64,000 nt of DNA from an uncultured Sphingomonadaceae bacterium (GTDB lineage: Bacteria > Pseudomonadota > Alphaproteobacteria > Sphingomonadales > Sphingomonadaceae), in contig CANMWO010000001.1 in NCBI GenBank assembly GCA_947501695.1, positions 310,001 through 374,000 of the forward strand, read 5' to 3'. Positions 10,062 through 19,908 of this stretch are shown one piece after another. Within the stretch, counting starts at the first letter, position 1. Every line of letters starts with the position of its first letter. Under the pieces are notes generated by a model. That model was not told the DNA's origin and searched no databases. It saw only the letters and a list, made by a program, of their open reading frames with translations. The position numbers and the translations under genes are program-made.

Positions 10062-10463
10062 TTTCTACTCCGTACGTGCCTAAGTGCTCATATATCAGTC
10101 ACATAGCTTCGGGGGCTATTAGATCTCGCTCTTACTTAACAGATCAGGTGTGTCGTGCAATGAATTGGAGCATTTGCGAGAGAAATTGATGAGCTCCTAG
10201 GTTCCAAATAGGCAGAATAGCAGGTATTATTTGATCAAATAGTGGTGGAGTTCTCTAACAATCACTGTGACAAAATAGTTACATTATCTACAAAACCGCG
10301 CCTGAAACCTGAACATGCGCTTTACAGCATTGTACATTTACGGCATCTGCCAGCCATTCCGATGGAATATTGCGCGTGTCCAAAGCGTGTTTGATTCGAT
10401 CGGGCAACTACAGAAGCGGGCCATTGGGGGCCCTGCTCCTCCAGAATAAGGGACTGGAATAAC
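10062..10463. promoter_or_regulatory. Long intergenic leader region of the large receptor
   Basis: No credible gene lies here. Two signals stand out: a dyad TGTGAC-AAAATA-GTTACA (10266-10283) that resembles a CRP/FNR-type half-site pair but with non-standard spacing, and a G/C-rich hairpin in the 5' leader (AGC GGGCC at 10415-10422 with GGCCC T GCT at 10429-10437) about 26 bases before the receptor ATG. The length suggests a regulated promoter with a structured leader. Function is inference. Confidence 0.4.
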
Positions 10464-13400
10464 ATGAAAAAATTTACGAAGCTGATGAGCGGAACGGCAC
10501 CAGTAGTGCTCGGCCTCGCTATGCTTTCAGCACCTGCCTACGCGCAGGACCAAGACGTACAAGACGCGGACGCAGCTGATGAAGAAGTCATCGTTGTTAC
10601 CGGTTCTCGTATCAGCAACCCTAACCTTGAGCTGTCTAGCCCGGTTGGCGTTGTAACCTCCGAAGAACTGGAACTGCGTCAGACCAACACTGCTGAACAA
10701 TTCTTGCGCGAACTGCCATCGGCAATTCCAAGCATTGGTTCTGCTGTTAACAATGGTAACGGCGGCTCTTCCTTCGTTAACCTTCGCGGCATCGGTTCGG
10801 TTCGTAACCTTGTTCTGCTTGACGGACGTCGTTTCGTTCCTGCTGATACAACGGGTCGTGTCGACCTTAACTCCATTCCTTTGGCAGTTATTGAGCGTAC
10901 GGACATTCTGACCGGCGGCGCAACCACCACATATGGTGCGGACGCTATCTCTGGTGTTGTTAACTTCATCACCAAGCGTGACTTTGCTGGTGTCGAGCTG
11001 AACCTCAGCGAACAACTCACCGAGCAAGGCGACGGCAACGTATTCCGTGCTGACCTCACCATTGGTGCAAACTTCGACGATGGTCGCGGTAACGCAGTAT
11101 TGAGTGTTGGTTATCAGGACCAAGACGCTGTCTTCCAGGGCGATCGTTCTTTCGGCGAATTTAACGTAAGCTCATTCTCAGGTAACCCTGGTGGTTCTTC
11201 GAATGCTGTTCCTGCAAACATCGTTTTCAATAGCTTGAACGATGCGGCCGGTAACCCATTCACAGGCGGTATTCAGGCACAGATCAACAATGCTGGTACT
11301 GACATCATATCGAATGATCCTACCAACCTGATGGACAATGGTGAATTTAACCCAACGCCATTCAACTTTAACCCGTTCAACATTTTCCAAACGCCTTTCG
11401 AACGGTTTAACGTATTCGGTGCTGCTCGTTATGAGATCAACGAGAATATCGAACTTTACTCTCAGGCTGCGTTTTCGAAACAGACTGTTTCGACAATCAT
11501 CGCACCAGGTGGTTCGTTCTTTAACACCTACACCTTCAACCTCAACAACCCTCTGATCCCAGAAGCAATTGCTGAGCGTTTTGGTGCTGGCTTGGGTCTG
11601 ACTGGAGCAGCCTATACCGCAGCTCGTAACACAGCATTCGGACCAACTCTGGCAGACGGTACTGCTAACCCGGATTACACAACGTTCCAAGCACAGGTTC
11701 GTCGTCGTACAGTTGAGGTTGGAACACGTAACTCTGATTTCACTTCGACGTTGTTTAACCTCGTAATTGGTGCTCGTGGCGCGATTACCGACAACATCAA
11801 CTATGATGTATCGGCAACTTACGGTGAAAGTGAACGTATCCAACGTCAAAGCGGTTTCGCTCGTCGTGAGCGCGTTGACAACGCCATTTTGGGTCTGCCA
11901 GACGGCACCTGCGTAAATGGTGGTGGAGACGGTTGTGTTCCAATCAACTTCTTTGGTACCTTGGGTAACCTTGGACCACAGGCCGCTCAAGATTATGTAT
12001 TTAATCTGACGCAGCAAGTGATCACGGGTACATCAATCGCAACTGTAAACGGTACGGTAACCGGCGATTTTGGCTTTGGCTTCGCTGAAACCCCAATTCA
12101 GTTTGCTGTTGGTGGCGAATATCGTGAATTTACTGCAACCCGTTTGTCTGACGAAGCTTCGCAGACTCCTGGTGCGGTTGTTGGTGGTGGCGGTGCTGCT
12201 CCTGACATTAACGGTTCCTATGATGTTTACGATGCATTTGCAGAAGTTAGCATTCCTGTATTTGAAGGTGAGTCTTTCGCTGAAAGCTTGACCATCGATC
12301 TGGGTGCTCGTTTCTCCGATTACTCGACTGCTGGAACTGAGTTTACTTGGAAAGCAGGCGGTAGCTGGGAAGTTATTCCAGGCTTGACCTTCCGTGGTAA
12401 CTATCAGCGTTCCTCACGTGCACCAAACATCGGTGAACTGTTTACGCCTGTTTCAACAGGTCTGAGCAACCTTGCTAACGATCCATGTCAGGGACCTGTC
12501 GCACCTACCGGCAACTTGCTGGCAGCATGTTTGGCTCAGGTACCTGCGGGTAGTCCAGCTGTTGGTCAAATTACTGCTGGTAACGTTGCACCTCCAGCTG
12601 CGGGACAGATTAACGTCACAACTGGTGGTAACCTGAACCTTGGTACGGAAACGGCGAAAACCTGGACGGTTGGCGTTGCGTTCGAACCAGATGCGGTTCC
12701 TGGTCTTTCGGTCACGGTTGACTATTTCAACCTGAAAGTCACAGAAGCAATTTCTGCACCAACACCTGGTGACTCGATTGCGGCTTGTTTCAATGCGCCA
12801 TCAGGCACCAACCCATTCTGTCAGCAAGAGTTCATCTCTCGTAGTGCATTTACGGGTGGACTTGATGGAGATCCGGCACAGGTTCTGGGCTTGATCCTTC
12901 AGCAGAGTAACCTGGGTACGATTGCGACCGATGGTATTGATGTTGCGGTTCGTTATAACACGGACCTGACCGACAATATTGGTCTTGCAATGTCGTTCGA
13001 CGGTACTTGGACAAATAAGAATACGTTCCAAGCTACTCCGACTTCGATCAATCGCGAGTGCATAAACTTCTACTCTGTCAACTGTAATCCACAGTCTGAG
13101 TTTGCTTTCTCACAGCGTACTTCTTTGACGTTTGACGAAGACTACACATTGTCTCTTCGCTGGCGTTATCTGAGTGGTGTTGAGCAAGAGCCTCAGGACA
13201 TCATCGACAACGGAGAAGCCTTTATCGGTGACTCACCATTGTTCGGTAATGTAGACTTCACAGAAATTGGTGCTGAACATTACTTCGACCTCTCCTTCCA
13301 GTGGGATGTGAGCGAGAACGTATTGTTCACGTTGACCGCACAGAACTTGTTCGACAACCAGCCTACGGTTGTTGGTTCGAACATCGGTTCAACGGCGTTT

Positions 13401-13478
13401 AACTCTGGTAACGTTTACCCATCAAGCTACGACACATTGGGTCGTCGCTATGGCGCAAGCGTGAAATTCAGCTTCTAA
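10464..13478 (+). CDS. Large TonB-dependent receptor, highly expressed type
   Basis: A 1004-residue outer-membrane receptor. Signal peptide ending in AYA, acidic stretch, the sphingomonad TonB motif EEVIVVTGSRI, a plug domain (FLRELPSAIPSIGSAVNNG, VNLRGIGSVRNLVLLDGRR, TDILTGGATTTYGADAISGVVNF) and a barrel ending VKFSF. Substrate is unknown; this size class often takes up peptides, glycans or other large nutrients. Codon use is striking: CGT, GGT, GTT and AAC dominate, unlike adjacent genes, as in genes under strong translational selection. A long leader precedes it and a strong terminator follows 27 bases after the stop, so it is a single-gene unit. Confidence 0.9.
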   Translation: MKKFTKLMSGTAPVVLGLAMLSAPAYAQDQDVQDADAADEEVIVVTGSRISNPNLELSSPVGVVTSEELELRQTNTAEQFLRELPSAIPSIGSAVNNGNGGSSFVNLRGIGSVRNLVLLDGRRFVPADTTGRVDLNSIPLAVIERTDILTGGATTTYGADAISGVVNFITKRDFAGVELNLSEQLTEQGDGNVFRADLTIGANFDDGRGNAVLSVGYQDQDAVFQGDRSFGEFNVSSFSGNPGGSSNAVPANIVFNSLNDAAGNPFTGGIQAQINNAGTDIISNDPTNLMDNGEFNPTPFNFNPFNIFQTPFERFNVFGAARYEINENIELYSQAAFSKQTVSTIIAPGGSFFNTYTFNLNNPLIPEAIAERFGAGLGLTGAAYTAARNTAFGPTLADGTANPDYTTFQAQVRRRTVEVGTRNSDFTSTLFNLVIGARGAITDNINYDVSATYGESERIQRQSGFARRERVDNAILGLPDGTCVNGGGDGCVPINFFGTLGNLGPQAAQDYVFNLTQQVITGTSIATVNGTVTGDFGFGFAETPIQFAVGGEYREFTATRLSDEASQTPGAVVGGGGAAPDINGSYDVYDAFAEVSIPVFEGESFAESLTIDLGARFSDYSTAGTEFTWKAGGSWEVIPGLTFRGNYQRSSRAPNIGELFTPVSTGLSNLANDPCQGPVAPTGNLLAACLAQVPAGSPAVGQITAGNVAPPAAGQINVTTGGNLNLGTETAKTWTVGVAFEPDAVPGLSVTVDYFNLKVTEAISAPTPGDSIAACFNAPSGTNPFCQQEFISRSAFTGGLDGDPAQVLGLILQQSNLGTIATDGIDVAVRYNTDLTDNIGLAMSFDGTWTNKNTFQATPTSINRECINFYSVNCNPQSEFAFSQRTSLTFDEDYTLSLRWRYLSGVEQEPQDIIDNGEAFIGDSPLFGNVDFTEIGAEHYFDLSFQWDVSENVLFTLTAQNLFDNQPTVVGSNIGSTAFNSGNVYPSSYDTLGRRYGASVKFSF

Positions 13479-13505
13479 TCCAAACGGTTAGATTTGAAAT
13501 GAAGA

Positions 13506-13532
13506 GGGCGGGCCAATTGGTCCGCCCTTTTT
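13506..13532 (+). terminator. Intrinsic terminator of the large receptor gene
   Basis: GGGCGGGCC pairs with GGTCCGCCC (one G-T pair) around an AATT loop, followed by five T. It lies 27 bases after the receptor stop codon and fits a Rho-independent terminator. Confidence 0.9.
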
Positions 13533-13769
13533 CGTTGCACTTGAGTGTAAACTTGATACAATTCGGAGGAATTCCGGCAATAATAGAGCGTAGTCGTAGC
13601 TATCGCTTCAGTTAAGCCACTACTATTTCTTATTTTCTTTAAGGATCATTGACCCCTACAACAATGAAACTGGGATTAGATAGGGTCACAATATACGAGT
13701 GATTTTAACCCCCAAAACTATTCTAATCTCTACTCACCAATTGGAATTTTGAAACGCAAAGGACTAGCT

Positions 13770-14087
13770 ATGAAAAAATACAACCAGTTGATCGCGTCTA
13801 TGGCTTTTACGGCTCTGTTTTTGACTGCAACACCGGCCTTCGCTGCAGAAAATGAAGCCGTAACAACCGAAGATGCCGCAGCAAAAAAAGAAAAACCAAA
13901 GAAAATTACCGATCGGAACCATCCAGATTATCTTCGTTGTCGGTCTGAGCCAATTATCGGCTCGCTATCGCGCAAAAGACGTGTCTGCTTGACCAACCGA
14001 GAGTGGACGGAAGCTAATCGAAAGGGCAGCAAGAAAAGCCGCCAGTTTATTGAAGACATGCAGGTTGGCATGAGTGACAGTAACTGA
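13770..14087 (+). CDS. Small secreted protein with KKITDRNHPD motif, copy 1
   Basis: A 105-residue protein: signal peptide ending in AFA, a short acidic/Ala-Lys linker, and a basic C-terminal module KKITDRNHPDYLRCRSEPI with IIGSLSRKRRVCLTNREW following. It holds two cysteines in the module. The next gene encodes a paralog with the same module. I recognise no named domain; similar short proteins occur across sphingomonads. AAAGGA six bases before the ATG is the ribosome site. The pair is 21 bases apart and clearly an operon. A TTG seven codons upstream is a less likely start. Confidence 0.75.
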   Translation: MKKYNQLIASMAFTALFLTATPAFAAENEAVTTEDAAAKKEKPKKITDRNHPDYLRCRSEPIIGSLSRKRRVCLTNREWTEANRKGSKKSRQFIEDMQVGMSDSN

Positions 14088-14107
14088 TTGTTAGGAGTTC
14101 ATTTAGA

Positions 14108-14434
14108 ATGTTAAAAAAAGTTTTCTTTCTAGGTTTGGCAATGACTGTCACTGCAAGCCCTGCGATTGGATCCGTGCAAGGCGGCGCGAGTGATGAAACC
14201 AGCGAGGCTGTAGTTTCTCCACCTGTTGAAAAGTCTAAGCCAAAGAAGATAACCGACCGTAACCATCCTGATTTCGTGCGTTGCCGCTCAGAAGCCATTA
14301 TAGGTTCTTTGTCTCGCAAAAAACGTACATGTATGACCAATAAAGAATGGAAGATGACCCACCGGGAGGGCAACAAAAGCAGTCGTGGTTTTATTGATGA
14401 CAATCAACCAGGCTTTATGCCCGAAGGGATATAG
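14108..14434 (+). CDS. Small secreted protein with KKITDRNHPD motif, copy 2
   Basis: A 108-residue paralog of the preceding gene. Signal peptide (VFFLGLAMTVTASPAIG), a variable linker, then KPKKITDRNHPDFVRCRSEA and IIGSLSRKKRTCMTNKEW, matching copy 1 nearly residue for residue including both cysteines, while linkers and tails differ. This indicates an old tandem duplication under selection on the basic module. Likely periplasmic; function unknown. It ends 10 bases from the convergent sulfotransferase-like gene. Confidence 0.75.
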   Translation: MLKKVFFLGLAMTVTASPAIGSVQGGASDETSEAVVSPPVEKSKPKKITDRNHPDFVRCRSEAIIGSLSRKKRTCMTNKEWKMTHREGNKSSRGFIDDNQPGFMPEGI

Positions 14435-14444
14435 TGCACATCAG

Positions 14445-15491
14445 CTATAACAATTGAGAACTGATACCTAGGTCTATCCCCTGACTTTCTGCCACTGCTT
14501 TGGTCCATGTCGCAACCATTTCAATCTCGGTGCCGTGGATCTCGGCAACCTTCTGTTGTTCTTGTTCGCGCGTGTTGGCATCGAATGTTTCGCCACGCTT
14601 GGCCTGATCGAGTTTGGAATGACTGGTAAAAGCCGGACCCTGAATGATCGCATCAATCTGGGCATCATTCATTCCCAATCCGTAGAGCTTTGATAGCGCA
14701 GCGATAGTCGCCGGCGATTGCGCCAGAAAAGTATCGCTATCGAGGGTTTTGACTCGATCCGCGCCGATTTCTGCGATGATCTTAGCAAACAGCGCATGTT
14801 GAGACAGCCAGCCGATGGCTGCAACCTGTAAATCGGTGAGTTGTAGTAGTTCATCGCGAGAGAACCCCCCGATTGCATAGCCGTCTTTCAGCGTGCCGAT
14901 CAGTACATCCCGCACCCAGATACGGCCCCACATTTCTTTCTTGGCAATAGATTTCAGAAATCCCTCTATCGGCGCGTATAGAAGCAACGCCTTTGCTTCA
15001 GGTCGCATACGCAACATTTCAATCGCTAATGGATTACAGATGTTCGATGGTTTGATGACGACCGCCCGATCTTCACCGAAGGGGCGCGACAGCAGGGTCA
15101 AACTCTGCTCCATGACCTGTCGTTGTATTGCAGGATCTGCGCCGCGCCGCTGCCAGCCGATCATGTCGTTGAGGACTACAGGCTCTTTCAGCCCCATTGA
15201 GACGCCTTCGATATCAAAAGCTCGTGCGAGCATGGTCGAACAGCAATAGGCCGAATGGAATATGAAATGCACCGGTGCGGTTTGTGGTGATGCACTAGTA
15301 AGCTGAGACCTAGCAATCGCCTTAAACTGGTCCACGTTGGGCAAGTGTTCATCTGTTATGAATGTGCATTGCCGGTGCACCTCGCGCGGAACCGAAAGAA
15401 ACCGAAAGCTATCGCCCACCTCATCATACCGATGGGCCAAATAGCTGGCATCGCCCAATATTTCATCCTGTAGTAAAGCGCTAATCATCAT
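14445..15491 (-). CDS. Sulfotransferase-like P-loop protein
   Basis: A 348-residue cytosolic protein. The motif FHSAYCCSTMLARAF (near residue 90) matches the phosphosulfate-binding loop of sulfotransferases, and VVIKPSN resembles the second cofactor motif. The Cys-Cys pair in the loop is unusual. The rest is helical and poorly conserved. True sulfotransfer is therefore likely but not certain. The start is one of two adjacent ATG codons 35 bases after the clpB stop; reading frame further upstream overlaps clpB. Transcription probably continues from clpB. No sulfate-activating genes are nearby. Confidence 0.65.
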   Translation of the reverse strand: MMISALLQDEILGDASYLAHRYDEVGDSFRFLSVPREVHRQCTFITDEHLPNVDQFKAIARSQLTSASPQTAPVHFIFHSAYCCSTMLARAFDIEGVSMGLKEPVVLNDMIGWQRRGADPAIQRQVMEQSLTLLSRPFGEDRAVVIKPSNICNPLAIEMLRMRPEAKALLLYAPIEGFLKSIAKKEMWGRIWVRDVLIGTLKDGYAIGGFSRDELLQLTDLQVAAIGWLSQHALFAKIIAEIGADRVKTLDSDTFLAQSPATIAALSKLYGLGMNDAQIDAIIQGPAFTSHSKLDQAKRGETFDANTREQEQQKVAEIHGTEIEMVATWTKAVAESQGIDLGISSQLL

Positions 15492-15525
15492 CTTTATCTG
15501 CCGAACATAATCAGCACGCGCAAGT

Positions 15526-18123
15526 TCAACCTTCTGGTGCGGTCGCCACGGGCTCCATTTTGAGAGCGCCGTCTCCCTCGTCAATCTGCACGGTGCTGTT
15601 ATCTGGAACATTACCACGGAGGATCATGTCAGCCAGCGGGTCCTGTAGATATTTCTGGATCGCGCGTTTCAACGGTCTTGCGCCATAAACAGGATCGTAA
15701 CCGACCCGCCCGAGCCAGCGTTTTGCAGCATCGGTCAGTTCCAGGACAATCTTCCGATCCTTGAGTAGCTTTTGCACGCGCGCAACCTGAATTTCAACAA
15801 TTGGTGCCATATGCTCCTCGGCCAACCGGTGGAATAATATGATCTCGTCAAGCCGGTTGAGAAATTCGGGGCGGAAATGCGAGCGGACGACTTCCATCAC
15901 CTGCGGTTCGACATCCTTGACCTTCTCTCCATCTTTCAGGTTCGCCATATATTGGCTACCCAAGTTAGATGTTAGAATGATCAATGTGTTGGAGAAATCA
16001 ACTTTCCGACCCTGACCATCGGTAAGATGGCCATCATCGAGCACTTGCAGCAAGACGTTGAATACATCGCCATGGGCTTTTTCAACCTCGTCAAAGAGGA
16101 TGACTTGATAGGGGCGTCTGCGGACAGCTTCGGTCAGCACGCCGCCTTCTTCATAGCCGACATAGCCCGGAGGTGCACCGATCAAGCGAGCGACGCTGTG
16201 TTTCTCCATAAATTCAGACATGTCGATGCGGACCATCGCTTGGTCATCATCAAAAAGGAAACCGGCGAGCGCCTTGGTCAGTTCGGTCTTGCCGACACCG
16301 GTGGGCCCGAGGAACAGGAAACTGCCAAGCGGACGGTTGGGGTCCTGCAATCCTGCACGTGATCGGCGGACAGCGGCGGACACAGCTTCGATAGCATCCT
16401 TCTGACCAATAACCCGCTTGCCGATCAATTCTTCCATGGCGAGCAATTTTTCACGCTCGCCTTCGAGCATTTTATCGACCGGGATGCCGGTCCATTTAGA
16501 AACTACAGCAGCAATATCTTCGCTGACGACTTCCTCACGCAACATGGCGCCTTCGGTGGCGTCGCCAGCCTCTTCCAGTTTCTTTTCGAGATTGGGAATG
16601 GTGCCATAGCTCAGCTCACCTGCCTTCGCGAGATCGCCGGCCCGTTCGGCCTGTTCCAATTCCAGACGCGCCGCATCTAGCTCTTCTTTCACATGCGCTT
16701 CGGCGTTGATCTTGTCTTTCTCACCCTGCCAACGCGTTGTGAGCTCGGTCGATTCCTGTTCCAGCTCGGCGAGTTCTTTTTCCAATGTTTCGAGGCGGCT
16801 TTTGGACGCATCATCACTTTCTTTGGATAGAGCTTCGCGTTCAATCTTGAGTTGAATAATCCGCCGGTCGAGCGTTTCAATTTCCTCTGGCTTGGATTCG
16901 ACTTCCATCCGGATGCGCGATGCCGCTTCGTCCATCAAGTCGATCGCTTTGTCGGGCAAGAAGCGATCCGAAATATAGCGATGCGACAGGGTGGCTGCGC
17001 TTACCAACGCCCCATCTGTGATCCGTACGCCATGGTGCAGTTCATATTTTTCCTTCAGCCCGCGCAGGATCGAGATGGTGTCTTCAACCGTCGGTTCGCC
17101 AATGACAACCGGCTGAAACCGACGCTGCAAGGCAGGGTCTTTTTCGACATGTTTCTGATATTCGTCGAGCGTCGTTGCGCCAATGCAATGCAATTCACCG
17201 CGCGCCAAAGCCGGTTTGAGCAGGTTGCTCGCATCCATAGAACCTTCCGAGGCACCGGCCCCGATAAGGGTGTGCATCTCATCAATGAAAAGAATGATTT
17301 CACCATCAGCTCCGCGCACTTCATCAAGCACGCCTTTAAGCCGTTCTTCAAACTCGCCGCGATATTTTGCGCCGGCGATGAGGGCGCCCATATCAAGAGA
17401 CATCAAGCGGCGGTCTTTCAGGCTGTCGGGCACATCGCCATTGGCAATGCGCAGTGCGAGCCCCTCGGCAATAGCGGTTTTGCCGACGCCAGGTTCACCG
17501 ATAAGCACTGGGTTATTCTTGGTGCGTCGTGCGAGAATTTGTATAGTCCGACGAATTTCCTCATCACGACCGATCACCGGATCCATCTTGCCTTCGCGCG
17601 CGGCCTCGGTGAGGTCGCGGGCAAATTTCTTCATGGCGTCATAGCGGTCTTCTGCTGATGCGGTGTCTGCCGAACGTCCGCCGCGCAAGTCGTTAATCGC
17701 GCTGTTGAGCGCATCTGGGGTAACACCGGCATTGGTCAGAGCCTTCCCGGCGGCCGTATCCTTCGACAGAGTGAGCGCAAGCAATAGACGCTCAACCGTA
17801 ACATAGCTATCGCCGGCTTTCTCTGCGACCTGCTCTGCCTGATCGAGCACGCGGACGGCATCATTGTTCAAGCCCGGCGTCTGTTGGGCACCACTGCCTG
17901 ATACGGCAGGAATTTTATCCAGCGCTGTATCTATTTCGGCATGCGCCTGTTTGGCGTTGCCCCCGGCCTTCGCGATCAAGCCAGCCGCCATGCCTTGATC
18001 ATCTTCGAGCAATGCCTTGAGTAAATGCGCGGCGGTAATTTGTTGATGGTTCAAACGGATCGCTACAGTCTGCGCGGATTGCAAAAATCCTTTGGCGCGA
18101 TCAGTAAATTTTTCGAGATTCAT
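15526..18123 (-). CDS. clpB: ATP-dependent chaperone ClpB
   Basis: An 865-residue Hsp100 disaggregase that, with DnaK, rescues aggregated proteins. Clear N domain ([18 protein letters not shown]), first AAA+ module with Walker [11 protein letters not shown] and Walker [15 protein letters not shown], the long coiled-coil middle domain (about 400-530) and second AAA+ module with [10 protein letters not shown] and [11 protein letters not shown]. Full family length. A GGGA ribosome site precedes the ATG. Sequence 30-60 bases upstream resembles a heat-shock sigma-32 promoter. Confidence 0.98.
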   Translation of the reverse strand: MNLEKFTDRAKGFLQSAQTVAIRLNHQQITAAHLLKALLEDDQGMAAGLIAKAGGNAKQAHAEIDTALDKIPAVSGSGAQQTPGLNNDAVRVLDQAEQVAEKAGDSYVTVERLLLALTLSKDTAAGKALTNAGVTPDALNSAINDLRGGRSADTASAEDRYDAMKKFARDLTEAAREGKMDPVIGRDEEIRRTIQILARRTKNNPVLIGEPGVGKTAIAEGLALRIANGDVPDSLKDRRLMSLDMGALIAGAKYRGEFEERLKGVLDEVRGADGEIILFIDEMHTLIGAGASEGSMDASNLLKPALARGELHCIGATTLDEYQKHVEKDPALQRRFQPVVIGEPTVEDTISILRGLKEKYELHHGVRITDGALVSAATLSHRYISDRFLPDKAIDLMDEAASRIRMEVESKPEEIETLDRRIIQLKIEREALSKESDDASKSRLETLEKELAELEQESTELTTRWQGEKDKINAEAHVKEELDAARLELEQAERAGDLAKAGELSYGTIPNLEKKLEEAGDATEGAMLREEVVSEDIAAVVSKWTGIPVDKMLEGEREKLLAMEELIGKRVIGQKDAIEAVSAAVRRSRAGLQDPNRPLGSFLFLGPTGVGKTELTKALAGFLFDDDQAMVRIDMSEFMEKHSVARLIGAPPGYVGYEEGGVLTEAVRRRPYQVILFDEVEKAHGDVFNVLLQVLDDGHLTDGQGRKVDFSNTLIILTSNLGSQYMANLKDGEKVKDVEPQVMEVVRSHFRPEFLNRLDEIILFHRLAEEHMAPIVEIQVARVQKLLKDRKIVLELTDAAKRWLGRVGYDPVYGARPLKRAIQKYLQDPLADMILRGNVPDNSTVQIDEGDGALKMEPVATAPEG

Positions 18124-18154
18124 TGTCCCGTTCCCTCATTCCATGTTCTCTAAA

Positions 18155-18183
18155 GATATGGAGTGATGTTTTTATCACACAAG
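18155..18183 (-). promoter_or_regulatory. Candidate RpoH (sigma-32) promoter of clpB
   Basis: On the minus strand CTTG (-35-like, 18180-18183) and CTCCATATC (-10-like, 18155-18163) are separated by 16 bases, close to the alphaproteobacterial sigma-32 pattern. The gene is a classic heat-shock target. The match is partial. Confidence 0.45.
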
Positions 18184-18212
18184 GGAGCGGGACAAATATT
18201 TGTTACAAAAGC

Positions 18213-19796
18213 CTATTCGGCAGTCCAGTCACGTGCAAGGCTATCCAGCAAGCGCACGCCAAAGCCGGAGGCCCCTTTGGGCGTCAGCGGTTTTGCTGAT
18301 TTATTCCAGTCTACACCGGCAATATCCAAGTGCGCCCAAGGCAATGACTCATCAACAAAATAACCGATAAAATGGGCACCTGCACTAGCTCCCGGCGCAT
18401 CGGTTACGCCTGAATTTTTCACGTCAGCAATGTCTGAGCGCACGGCTTTCGCATAGGCCGGATGCAAAGGCAGTCGCCATAGATGTTCGCCACTGTCCTT
18501 GGCAGCGTTAAACAGGCGATCGGCAATCTTGTCCTCGCGCGCAAAAAGTCCCGCATATTGATCGCCCACGGCGCGTCCGACGGATCCAGTCAACGTCGCG
18601 ATATCAACCAGCGCAAACGGTTTGTAGCGATCAGCCACATATTGCACTGCATCTGCGAGCACCAACCGGCCTTCGGCGTCCGTACTTAGAATTTCGATGG
18701 TCTTGCCGCCATAGGTGCGGACCACATCGCCGGGGCGCTGGGCGTTGGCACCGGGCATGTTTTCAGCCAGCGCAGCAACCGCCACAATATTAACCGGTGC
18801 GCGGCTCTTGGCGAGCGACAATGTTGCGCCCATCACAGCGGCGGCGCCCGACATGTCGGCCTTCATCGCCCACATGCCCTTGTTGGGCTTGATCGAGATG
18901 CCACCGGTGTCAAATGTGATGCCTTTTCCAGCCAAAGCCAGCGGCGCGCCGCTTCCGCCTGTATAGCGCACTATCATCATTCTTGATCCGCGCGGGCTGC
19001 CTTGACCGACGCCTACAATCGCGCCCATATTCATTTTCCGCATGTCTGCCTCGTTGAGAATTTCGATCCGGATATTCGGGACGCCTTTAAAGGCAGCGCT
19101 GACCTGATCAACGAAGCTCTGCGGATAGAGCGTGTTAGCTGGCTCGCTTTGAAGGTCGCGGACCATTTTGACACTATCAGCAAGATGTTTGTAACGACCA
19201 TTCCAGAGGCTTCGCGCGGCTGATGCTTGCGGGCCGGAAATTATCACCTGTCGGTTGGCAGGGACGGTTTCGTTATCCGTTTGATACCGGTCAAAACGAT
19301 ATTGGCCGAGATCCAAACCGAGCGCTGCATCAGCCATCGCAGCGGCATCAGGAGCCCCAACTAACGCCAATTCGATATCTTCTTCCATCAGTTTTTGCGC
19401 GGCGCTGCCAGCGGCCGATTTCCAGTCTGGCTGTTCGCCATCTGCCTTTGCCGCTCCAGCCAGCATGATCAGCGGACGGCTACCAATCCCTCGTAGTTTG
19501 AGGTTGGTGCCCGTCTTCCCTTTGAATTCGGCAGAAGTAATCGCCGCTTCCAAAGCGCTGCGTTCGGAAGCAGAAAGAGCCGGAATATCCGGTAATGCAG
19601 CGCCTTGCATCAGGATCACCAGACCAGCACCAGCAGGCGCTTGTTCGGCAAAGACAATCGGACGTTCTGCGCTGTTGGGCACGGTGCTGGCTGGAACGCC
19701 AGACCCAACAACGGATTGGGCGTTTATGGGTGCAGCAAGCGCGAGTGCAGAAAAGGCTGAGATGAGAGCAAAGTGAGAAATTTTCGATTTCAGCAT
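18213..19796 (-). CDS. Secreted M17 leucyl aminopeptidase
   Basis: A 527-residue metallo-aminopeptidase with two bound metals, removing N-terminal residues from peptides. It differs from cytosolic PepA by a signal peptide (ISAFSALALAAPINA), so it acts in the periplasm. The C-terminal catalytic domain shows LAGKGITFDTGGISIKP, MKADMSGAAAV and STDAEGRLVLADA; the usual first residue of NTDAEGRL is Ser here, while the metal-binding Asp and Glu are kept. The ATG chosen has AAGGA seven bases upstream and begins the signal peptide. It is divergent from a penicillin acylase, with 112 bases between. Confidence 0.93.
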   Translation of the reverse strand: MLKSKISHFALISAFSALALAAPINAQSVVGSGVPASTVPNSAERPIVFAEQAPAGAGLVILMQGAALPDIPALSASERSALEAAITSAEFKGKTGTNLKLRGIGSRPLIMLAGAAKADGEQPDWKSAAGSAAQKLMEEDIELALVGAPDAAAMADAALGLDLGQYRFDRYQTDNETVPANRQVIISGPQASAARSLWNGRYKHLADSVKMVRDLQSEPANTLYPQSFVDQVSAAFKGVPNIRIEILNEADMRKMNMGAIVGVGQGSPRGSRMMIVRYTGGSGAPLALAGKGITFDTGGISIKPNKGMWAMKADMSGAAAVMGATLSLAKSRAPVNIVAVAALAENMPGANAQRPGDVVRTYGGKTIEILSTDAEGRLVLADAVQYVADRYKPFALVDIATLTGSVGRAVGDQYAGLFAREDKIADRLFNAAKDSGEHLWRLPLHPAYAKAVRSDIADVKNSGVTDAPGASAGAHFIGYFVDESLPWAHLDIAGVDWNKSAKPLTPKGASGFGVRLLDSLARDWTAE

Positions 19797-19908
19797 GAAC
19801 GATCCTTTGACTGAGACGGTCGGGCGGCTACCCAGTTGACCAAAGACGTAACTTTGCGCAAGAGCAATGAAAAGGGCAAGGGTGATTGCCATAGAAAAAG
19901 GAAATGAA

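Noticed and set aside
11178-12017. 279-codon antisense frame in the large receptor gene
   Set aside because: Arises from the biased codons of the receptor; Ser/Thr/Arg-rich nonsense without domains.
16852-17658. 268-codon antisense frame inside clpB
   Set aside because: Mirror frame of a well-conserved gene; no ribosome site or family similarity.
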